Shown here: positions 6,329-11,432 of the stretch, in pieces
How positions within the stretch are numbered: the stretch's first letter is position 1
Layout of the letters: each line of letters begins with the position of its first letter
From: an uncultured beta proteobacterium
GTDB taxonomy: Bacteria; Pseudomonadota; Gammaproteobacteria; Burkholderiales; Burkholderiaceae_C
Direction: 5' to 3'
DNA: 11,432 nucleotides
Assembly: GCA_903958915.1 (NCBI GenBank)
Contig: CAJBVC010000228.1
Span: 1-11,432 of the forward strand
Program-made: the position numbers and the translations under genes
Notes under the pieces: model-generated
What the model saw: the letters and a program-made list of their open reading frames with translations, nothing else
Database searches by the model: none
Told to the model about the DNA's origin: nothing

Positions 6329-6553
6329 ATGCCTATTTACGAATATGCCTGTGGCGATTGTGGAAACAAGTTTGAAGCGCTGGTGCGCACCGATTCGGTG
6401 GTGGCGTGTCCAAGCTGCCAATCGCAGAAGTTGGAGAAATTGCTGTCGGTGTTTGCAACGACAGGGGACTCTGCCAAGGCGGCGCCTGTGATGCCAAGTC
6501 CATGTGGTTCATGTGGCCACCCGGATGGGCCGGGTGCCTGTCACATGCACTGA
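6329..6553 (+). CDS. FmdB-type zinc-ribbon protein
   Basis: A 74-residue protein beginning M-P-I-Y-E-Y-A-C, the usual opening of the FmdB / putative regulatory protein zinc-ribbon family. The zinc site is formed by C8-x-x-C11 and C27-x-x-C30. The name comes from a gene near the formamidase operon of Methylophilus, but most members have no proven role. After residue 42 the protein has a small-residue stretch, a second C59-G-S-C62 pair and the tail A-C71-H72-M-H74, which might bind a second metal ion. The GAAAGG at 6317-6322 lies 6 nt before the ATG and fixes the start. It converges on the mutarotase gene with only 12 nt between the two stops. Confidence 0.88.
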   Translation: MPIYEYACGDCGNKFEALVRTDSVVACPSCQSQKLEKLLSVFATTGDSAKAAPVMPSPCGSCGHPDGPGACHMH

Positions 6554-6565
6554 GAACCGGAACGT

Positions 6566-7483
6566 TCAAACCGCATCGACGGCCAGCGTCATCCATTTAC
6601 GGTGCGTTGCGCCTGGCTGCAATGCCACCGCATGCTCAGCCACGTCGCCGCGTTCCACACACAGGTAGCCCACGTGGTTGCCCGAGCCAATGTCGGGCAT
6701 GTTCCGATCATTGTCCCCGGCATTCCACACCACAGCGCAGTGGGCGTCCGACGCGATGCGCACGGTGTGTGTGGGTATCTTGATAGTCTGCTCGGCTGCA
6801 ACGTCCAGATAGATGCGATCCATCGCGGTGGGGATGGAGAGATCGCCTCGTTGCTGCTTGCGGCTGAAATTGTCGAGCTTGTCGATAAAGACAGTTCCGT
6901 CAAGTCCGCCAACCAGTGCCTGTGCCACATGGGGCACAGCGAAGTAGGTATGGAATGCAAAGGCCAGTGGCGCAACGTTTGCACTACGGTTCTCGATAGT
7001 GAGCCCCAGCGTCAACGCGCTACCAACAAGCACATCGAGTCTGAACTTGAAGGCATGCGGCCACAGCGCACTGGTGGTGGCGTCGCCTTCAAGTTCAAGC
7101 GCCAAACGCGTTGCTCCTGTGCGCATGGTCTGGGCGTCCACCACAGTCCACTCGGTGGTACGGGCAAATCCGTGCATCGCCTTGCCGTCGGTCCCGGGGC
7201 CGAACCAGGGCACACACAGCGGGATGCCACCGCGGATCGGCTTGCCCGACTCCAGCACACATTGGGGCGACACCCACAGCATTTCACGCCGCCCCTTCGG
7301 TTGAAAGGCCATCACATGGGCGCCATGCAGAGCGATGACTGCACGACCGAGCGCGTTATCCAGCAGCAGCAGGGGCAAACCGCCATCGCCCGGTTTGTGC
7401 AGCGCCGGGTAAAGGATAGTCGAGTTGACAAGGGCAATGCCGTTGGCGGCGAGGAGCGCTGCAAGGTCTGGGCAAAATGGCAT
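6566..7483 (-). CDS. D-hexose-6-phosphate mutarotase, YeaD-like
   Basis: A 305-residue aldose 1-epimerase-fold enzyme of the YeaD group, expected to interconvert the alpha and beta anomers of glucose 6-phosphate or related hexose phosphates in the cytosol. Family landmarks are seen in order: H-G-A-H-V (53-57), R84-G-G-I-P (R-G-G-I-P in 84-88), P92-W-F-G-P, M-H104-G-F-A-R, F-H178-T-Y-F and C-V-E287-R. By analogy with family structures, H104 and H178 bind or protonate the sugar and E287 is the likely catalytic base. The length is normal for the family. The ATG at 7483 gives the expected N terminus; no strong ribosome site is seen. It lies 68 nt downstream of trxC on the same strand and may be cotranscribed with it. 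Confidence 0.88.
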   Translation of the reverse strand: MPFCPDLAALLAANGIALVNSTILYPALHKPGDGGLPLLLLDNALGRAVIALHGAHVMAFQPKGRREMLWVSPQCVLESGKPIRGGIPLCVPWFGPGTDGKAMHGFARTTEWTVVDAQTMRTGATRLALELEGDATTSALWPHAFKFRLDVLVGSALTLGLTIENRSANVAPLAFAFHTYFAVPHVAQALVGGLDGTVFIDKLDNFSRKQQRGDLSIPTAMDRIYLDVAAEQTIKIPTHTVRIASDAHCAVVWNAGDNDRNMPDIGSGNHVGYLCVERGDVAEHAVALQPGATHRKWMTLAVDAV

Positions 7484-7551
7484 CGGGGTAGTCTCAGAAA
7501 ATGGCGAACAGCCGATTCAGAATCATCCCAGTTTACTGCCGATGTACTGGC

Positions 7552-7992
7552 CTACCCACCCATGTGCTGGGCAACCCATTGCTCCAAACTGGCGGCAGGC
7601 AAAGCGCCCGAGATGCGGGCGACTTCCTTGCCCGACTGGAAGATAGCGAGTGTTGGAATACTGCGGATGTTGTACTGGGCGCCGAGTGCCTGCTCTTCGT
7701 CTGTGTTGACTTTGATGAACCGTGCACGCGCGCCCATGCGCGCACTGACCTGGGCGAACGCCGGCGCCATGGTCTTGCAGGGACCACACCAAGGCGCCCA
7801 GAAGTCAACCACGACCGGGACATCGCTCTTGCTAATCTGTGCCACGAACGACGCTTGATTGACCGATGGGGGCGCCAATCCAAACAGGGCCAGATGGCAC
7901 TTGCCACAATTGATTTCCTTGCCATCTCGCTGAGCGGGAATGCGGTTTACCGCATTGCATGCTGTGCAGACGGCGTGAAGTGGGTTTTGCAT
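7552..7992 (-). CDS. trxC: Thioredoxin 2 (TrxC)
   Basis: A 146-residue thioredoxin with an N-terminal zinc-binding extension. C9-T-A-C12 and C29-G-K-C32 are the four zinc ligands typical of thioredoxin 2. The active site W68-C-G-P-C72 lies at the end of the first strand-helix unit (V-V-V-D-F-W-A-P-W-C-G-P-C), and the cis-proline is P113 in S-I-P-T. TrxC is a cytosolic disulfide reductase, reduced by thioredoxin reductase, that in enteric bacteria responds to oxidative stress through OxyR; an OxyR site is not evident here. The ATG at 7992 is preceded by GGGAGCC. A good sigma70-like promoter lies about 60 nt upstream. The mutarotase gene follows. Confidence 0.95.
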   Translation of the reverse strand: MQNPLHAVCTACNAVNRIPAQRDGKEINCGKCHLALFGLAPPSVNQASFVAQISKSDVPVVVDFWAPWCGPCKTMAPAFAQVSARMGARARFIKVNTDEEQALGAQYNIRSIPTLAIFQSGKEVARISGALPAASLEQWVAQHMGG

Positions 7993-8051
7993 GGAGGCTC
8001 CCGGATGCGACTCTATCGGCGCACACCTGCCACGGCATGCTTCATTGTTTG

Positions 8052-8081
8052 CTTATATGTGATCCCCGACTGCCAAATCAA
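8052..8081 (-). promoter_or_regulatory. Candidate sigma70 promoter of trxC
   Basis: On the minus strand TTGATT (8076-8081, four of six matches to the -35) and TATAAG (8052-8057, five of six to the -10) are 18 nt apart. Transcription would begin near 8045, leaving a leader of about 50 nt before the trxC ATG. Confidence 0.5.
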
Positions 8082-8140
8082 GGGGTTGCTTTGTCATCGT
8101 GGCCAAAACTCATGCAGAACGGGCACAGCGGATGCAGACC

Positions 8141-8169
8141 TTCAAATTCGGAGCGCATGGGAATATGAT
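8141..8169 (+). promoter_or_regulatory. Candidate sigma70 promoter of the small lipoprotein gene
   Basis: TTCAAA (8141-8146) and TATGAT (8164-8169) are separated by exactly 17 nt; the -10 matches five of six and the -35 four of six. A start near 8176 would give a leader of about 27 nt. Confidence 0.4.
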
Positions 8170-8202
8170 CCAGTCCATTCATCCACTTTCATTTTCCTCA
8201 TC

Positions 8203-8355
8203 ATGAAAAACTTAATTGTTGTTTGTGCAATGACGTTGCTGGTTGTAGCCTGCGGAGGAAGTTCGACCGATCCTAAAGCAGCGGGCGGACAAAAGGAGAC
8301 TTCTACCAGCAAGCCGGCCTTTGAGGCCCCGCCATCACCCGGCGGAAAGACCTGA
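8203..8355 (+). CDS. Small predicted lipoprotein, 50 residues
   Basis: The product has a short hydrophobic signal (M-K-N-L-I-V-V-C-A-M-T-L-L) followed by the lipobox V-V-A-C with the lipidated Cys at 17, then G-G-S-S and a Lys/Thr/Pro-rich tail without predicted fold. The frame stays open far upstream, but the signal peptide shows that the ATG at 8203 is the start. No enzyme or binding motif is visible. It resembles the many short envelope lipoproteins of proteobacteria. The ribosome site is weak (ATTTTCCTC precedes the ATG). A promoter-like pair lies just upstream. The mature part would be about 34 residues. The function is unknown. Confidence 0.7.
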   Translation: MKNLIVVCAMTLLVVACGGSSTDPKAAGGQKETSTSKPAFEAPPSPGGKT

Positions 8356-8490
8356 CGCTTTCGCAGATCCTGGCCTGTGTGCCATAGAGGTGTTGCTCTT
8401 GGCGGGCGGGTTTCGCCCAGGCGACATGGTGCGGAGCGGATTTTTGGCACACTGGGCTCATTGTGAACTTCCCTAGGCAACACATCCATC
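8356..8490 (+). other. Intergenic leader before the WS/DGAT gene
   Basis: This 135-nt gap holds a short GC-rich hairpin (GGGCG / CGCCC around a GGTTT loop, near 8404-8418) without a T tract, and no convincing promoter or ribosome site. It presumably contains the promoter of the acyltransferase-thioesterase unit. Confidence 0.3.
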
Positions 8491-10047
8491 ATGAAACACC
8501 TCAGCGGTCTGGACTCTGCGTTCCTGCATCTTGAATCTCCCGAAATGCCGATGCACATCGGCTCGCTCCATGTGCTGGATTTGCCAGAGGGTTATGCGGG
8601 AGATTTCTTTGAAGATACCAAGGCCAATGTGCTGCAACGCCTGCACATGGCAGATGTCTTCACCCGCAAGCTCGCGCATATGCCGCTGGACTTGTCCAAC
8701 CCGGTGTGGGTGGAAGACGAAGATATTGACATCGATTACCACGTGCGCCACGTGACCCTGCCCAAGCCGGGCAGCAATCGTCAGTTGCAGCAGTACGTGG
8801 CACGACTGCATTCCAGTCTGCTCGACCGCAGTCGCCCGCTGTGGGAATACTTTGTGATTGACGGTCTGAAGAGTGGGCAGGTGGCGCTGTACGTCAAGGT
8901 GCACCATGCGGGCCTCGATGGGCAGGCGGGCGTGCAGGCGGCCAAGGCTATCTTCGATCTGGAGCCCACCGGTCGCATCATCAAGCCACCACGCCAGCGT
9001 GCCCGGCGCAACCAGTACCAGCTGGGTGTTGCCGAACTGCTCGGCGCTGCGGTGCGCAACACCTTGCACCAGTCAGTGGGTCTGGTGCGCTCCATCCCCA
9101 TGCTCGCACGGGCAGCGAAGGATGTGCTGGCACTCCCGCGGGACGAGAATGGAAAGCGCATCTGGTCGTTGCCCAAAGGCATCAAACTCTTCGCGCCGCG
9201 CACAGTACTGAACGTGGCCATCACCAACCAGCGCACTTTTGCCGGACGTACCGTGCCATTGCCGGAGGTGAAATTCATCGCGAAGGCGCTGGGGGTGTCA
9301 CTCAACGACGTGGTGCTGGCGACCACGTCGGGAGGCTTGCGCAATTTCCTGCGTGAAAACAATGAGTTGCCAGCGCAGGCCTTGTCGGCAGCGGTGCCCA
9401 TCAGCCTGCGCCAGGAGGGCGATACCAGCGCCAACAACCAGGTCAGCATGGTGTCGATGAATCTGGCCACCGACACGCCAGACCGTCTGGAGCGTTTGCT
9501 CAAGATTCATGCTTCGTCGGAGAAAACCAAGGTGGCGATGGGGCGTTTCAAAACCGCCATTCCGATTGATTTTCCGTTGCCTGCGGCGCCCTGGCTGATG
9601 TCAGCGCTGGCGTCACTGTTCAGTCGATCGCGTCTGGCCAACATCATGCCTCCGCTAGCCAATTTGGTGGTGTCCAATGTGGCCGGCATTCCGGTGCAGC
9701 TGTACTTTTCCGGTGCCAAGGTGGTGTGCTACTACCCGGTGTCCATCCCCGCCCATGGCATGGCTCTGAACGTGACCGTGCAGAGCTACAACGGACGGCT
9801 CGACTACGGGTTGATTGCCTGCCGGCGTGCCTTGCCCGATATCGATGAACTGGCAGATGCGCTGCTCGATGAGCACCGCAAACTGCTGGAGCTGGCGCAA
9901 AGCAAAGTTGCTCCCCAATTGAGCATCGTGAACCAGGCATCAACGCCTGCGACCGGCGTGCGTGCGCCCGTGGCGCGCCGCGGCGGCAAGCTGAAGGCAG
10001 TTGCATCGTCCAGCAGAAGAAAGCGTGCCGCGAGCGCCACTGCCTGA
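8491..10047 (+). CDS. Wax ester synthase / diacylglycerol acyltransferase (WS/DGAT)
   Basis: A 518-residue acyltransferase that transfers acyl groups from acyl-CoA to long-chain alcohols (wax esters) or diacylglycerol (triacylglycerol), acting at the inner membrane or lipid-droplet surface. The N terminus L-S-G-L-D-S-A-F-L is typical. The catalytic motif H138-H-A-G-L-D-G144 matches the family HHxxxDG. Also present are R115-P-L-W-E, L271-N-D-V-V-L-A and S395-N-V-A-G-I-P, which fit the conserved PLW, ND and NVPGP motifs. The length is slightly above the usual 450-490 because of a basic Ala/Arg/Lys/Ser tail from about 475 onward, which may promote membrane or nucleic-acid contact (inference). 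The ATG at 8491 fits the family start. A TesB-type thioesterase follows after 7 nt. In betaproteobacteria it may support storage lipids, but the preferred acceptor cannot be deduced. Confidence 0.93.
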   Translation: MKHLSGLDSAFLHLESPEMPMHIGSLHVLDLPEGYAGDFFEDTKANVLQRLHMADVFTRKLAHMPLDLSNPVWVEDEDIDIDYHVRHVTLPKPGSNRQLQQYVARLHSSLLDRSRPLWEYFVIDGLKSGQVALYVKVHHAGLDGQAGVQAAKAIFDLEPTGRIIKPPRQRARRNQYQLGVAELLGAAVRNTLHQSVGLVRSIPMLARAAKDVLALPRDENGKRIWSLPKGIKLFAPRTVLNVAITNQRTFAGRTVPLPEVKFIAKALGVSLNDVVLATTSGGLRNFLRENNELPAQALSAAVPISLRQEGDTSANNQVSMVSMNLATDTPDRLERLLKIHASSEKTKVAMGRFKTAIPIDFPLPAAPWLMSALASLFSRSRLANIMPPLANLVVSNVAGIPVQLYFSGAKVVCYYPVSIPAHGMALNVTVQSYNGRLDYGLIACRRALPDIDELADALLDEHRKLLELAQSKVAPQLSIVNQASTPATGVRAPVARRGGKLKAVASSSRRKRAASATA

Positions 10048-10054
10048 AGTCCCG

Positions 10055-10948
10055 ATGCAGAAAATTCAAACGTCGCAAGCCGGCATTGCGACACCCGCAG
10101 ACACTGCAATGCGCCAATTGCTGGGTCTATTTGAGCTGCAGCAGCTCGCAGCGGACCACTACCTCGGCGAAAGTCTCGACCTGGGTTTTCGCAATCTCTT
10201 TGGCGGCCACATTCTTGGTCAGGCGCTGCGTGCGGCGGGCAACACCTGCGAGGACCGGTCAGTCCATTCGCTGCATGCCTACTTCATCCGTGGTGGTGAC
10301 CCCCGGCAGCCGATTCACTACAAGGTCGAACGCATCCGCGATGGCAACAGCTTCAGCGTGCGCCGGGTGACGGCCTCGCAAGAGAACAAGACAATTCTGA
10401 CCCTGGCTTCGTCATTCCAGATCGAAGAGGACGGGTTTGCGCACCAAGCCACCATGCCCGATGTCCCGCCACCCGAGTCACTCACGATCCACCGCGACAG
10501 CACGCGCGAAATGGCGCAGGGCGATGACGACCAGATCACCAGTGACCGTGCCATCGAAATCCGCCATGTGGACCCGCTCGATCATTTGCATCCGGAGATC
10601 AGACCGCCTTCGCAATGCACCTGGTTTCGTGCGGTGGGTGCGGTAGCTGGCAAGCAGCCTTTGCACCGCTGTCTGCTGGCCTACGCCTCTGACTTCGGTC
10701 TGATGGCCACCTGCATGCGCCCGCACGGGGTGACCTATTACCAGCCCACCATGGTGACGGCCAGCCTGGACCACGCCATGTGGTTCTACCAGGATGTACG
10801 TGTTGACGATTGGCTGCTGTACGTCTGCGAAAGCCCGGCGGCTGCCCATGGGCGTGGCTTGAACCACGGCAACATCTTCCGGCGTGATGGCACCTTGGTG
10901 GCGTGTGTGGCGCAGGAAGGGCTGTTCAGAAGGGCGGCAAGCTGCTGA
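10055..10948 (+). CDS. tesB: Acyl-CoA thioesterase II (TesB family)
   Basis: A 297-residue double-hotdog thioesterase that hydrolyses acyl-CoA to free fatty acid and CoA in the cytosol. The first hotdog holds N-L-F-G-G-H-I-L-G-Q-A-L (47-58) and H-S-L-H-A-Y-F-I-R-G-G-D. The second holds A-S-D213-F and A-S237-L-D-H-A-M-W-F, and ends with V-A-Q287-E-G-L. These match the Asp204/Thr228/Gln278 triad of E. coli TesB, with Ser in place of Thr, a conservative change. The frame opens at 10001 inside the preceding gene, but the ATG at 10055 is chosen: it gives a normal TesB length, begins 7 nt after the acyltransferase stop, and has GAAG 5-6 nt upstream. Tight spacing implies cotranscription with the WS/DGAT gene, which uses the same acyl-CoA pool. 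Confidence 0.9.
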   Translation: MQKIQTSQAGIATPADTAMRQLLGLFELQQLAADHYLGESLDLGFRNLFGGHILGQALRAAGNTCEDRSVHSLHAYFIRGGDPRQPIHYKVERIRDGNSFSVRRVTASQENKTILTLASSFQIEEDGFAHQATMPDVPPPESLTIHRDSTREMAQGDDDQITSDRAIEIRHVDPLDHLHPEIRPPSQCTWFRAVGAVAGKQPLHRCLLAYASDFGLMATCMRPHGVTYYQPTMVTASLDHAMWFYQDVRVDDWLLYVCESPAAAHGRGLNHGNIFRRDGTLVACVAQEGLFRRAASC

Positions 10949-11034
10949 CCAACAGGCGCTACGTTAAACTGCCCTCGCGGCATCGCGCTTGCACTCTGGT
11001 TTCTTTTTCCTCTTTTAACTTCAAGGGTACGTCA

Positions 11035-11432
11035 ATGAATTTCCTGAAAAAACTCGTGACCTCGGTGGGTCTGCTGACCCTCGCTTTAGGCAGCGTGCAG
11101 GCGCAGAACAAGGAACTCGTTGTGGGCTCCAGCGCCACCTACCGACCGTTCGCCTACGAGAGTCCGACCAAGGAAATTGTGGGATACGACGTGGATATCA
11201 TCAAAGCCGTCGCACAAAAAGCGGGTTTGCAGATCAAGATCGTCAACACCCCCTGGACTGGCATTTTTGCCGCGCTGAACAATGGCGATGTGGACCTGGT
11301 TGTTTCCGGCGTCACCATCAATGACAAGCGCAAGCAGTCGTACGACTTCACTACCCCCTACTTTGAAGCGCGCCAGTTGATCGCGGTGCATGAGAGCAGC
11401 ACCGCCAAGGGATTGAAAGACCTGGCCGGCAA
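11035..11432 (+). CDS. Amino-acid ABC transporter substrate-binding protein (partial)
   Basis: The 3' end is outside the window; 132 residues are seen. A Sec signal peptide (K5-K6, hydrophobic 7-18, then G-S-V-Q-A with likely cleavage after Ala23) leads into a family 3 solute-binding fold: E-L-V-V-G-S-S-A-T-Y-R-P-F-A-Y, then V-G-Y-D-V-D-I-I (the G-F-D-V-D-L family signature), W-T-G-I-F-A-A-L-N-N-G-D-V-D, and S-G-V-T-I-N-D-K-R-K-Q-S-Y-D-F-T-T-P-Y. Such proteins bind polar amino acids such as glutamine, glutamate, arginine or cystine in the periplasm and deliver them to an ABC permease, whose genes would be expected downstream. The AAGGG ending 8-9 nt before the ATG fixes the start. Substrate not deducible. 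Confidence 0.92.
   Translation, partial: MNFLKKLVTSVGLLTLALGSVQAQNKELVVGSSATYRPFAYESPTKEIVGYDVDIIKAVAQKAGLQIKIVNTPWTGIFAALNNGDVDLVVSGVTINDKRKQSYDFTTPYFEARQLIAVHESSTAKGLKDLAG

Noticed and set aside
6602..7858. A 418-codon plus-strand open frame
   Set aside because: It lies antisense to the mutarotase and trxC genes, both of which have full family motifs; its translation has no recognisable domain and is rich in residues typical of antisense frames.
7501..8202. N-terminal extension of the plus-strand frame ending at 8355
   Set aside because: It is antisense to trxC; the lipoprotein signal at 8203 marks the real start.
8142..8558. A 138-codon minus-strand open frame
   Set aside because: It overlaps the lipoprotein gene and the start of the acyltransferase gene and has a random-looking composition.

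Overview
The window reads as chromosomal DNA of a betaproteobacterium, most likely Burkholderiales and close to the Comamonadaceae. This is inferred from moderately high GC, dense gene packing, an alanine/lysine-rich histone H1-like protein, TrxC, a class II cytochrome c, and the style of the acyl-CoA genes. No rRNA, tRNA, CRISPR array, insertion sequence or phage gene is visible, so the taxonomic call rests on gene content alone.

Left part (1-3700): a partial gene encodes a protein whose C-terminal half is a 12-unit solenoid built on a hhhD-x-GG[ND]D-x-[YF] signature, with a usual period of 26-28 residues. Its stop overlaps the TTG start of a VanZ-like membrane protein by 4 nt, so the two look translationally coupled. 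A hairpin follows, then a small class II c-type cytochrome carrying a lipoprotein signal. Beyond it, on the minus strand, is a short coding-like remnant.

Middle part (3700-6570): on the minus strand lies a nitroreductase-family oxidoreductase. Just upstream of it is a composite protein: a MazG-like nucleotide pyrophosphohydrolase domain, a PIN/NYN-like nuclease domain, a long Ala/Lys/Pro linker and a small basic C-terminal domain. Upstream again, and separated by a strong UUCG-loop terminator, is the histone H1-like gene. The plus strand then carries a divergent FmdB-type zinc-ribbon protein.

Right part (6566-11432): the minus strand holds a YeaD-like D-hexose-6-phosphate mutarotase and thioredoxin 2 (trxC), the latter with a recognisable promoter. 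The plus strand holds a 50-residue lipoprotein with its own promoter-like elements. It is followed by a wax ester synthase/diacylglycerol acyltransferase and a TesB-type acyl-CoA thioesterase only 7 nt apart. The window ends inside a family 3 amino-acid ABC transporter binding protein.

The two items most likely to be under-described are the MazG-PIN fusion and the GGxDxY solenoid paired with a VanZ-like membrane protein. The rest is ordinary housekeeping and accessory metabolism.
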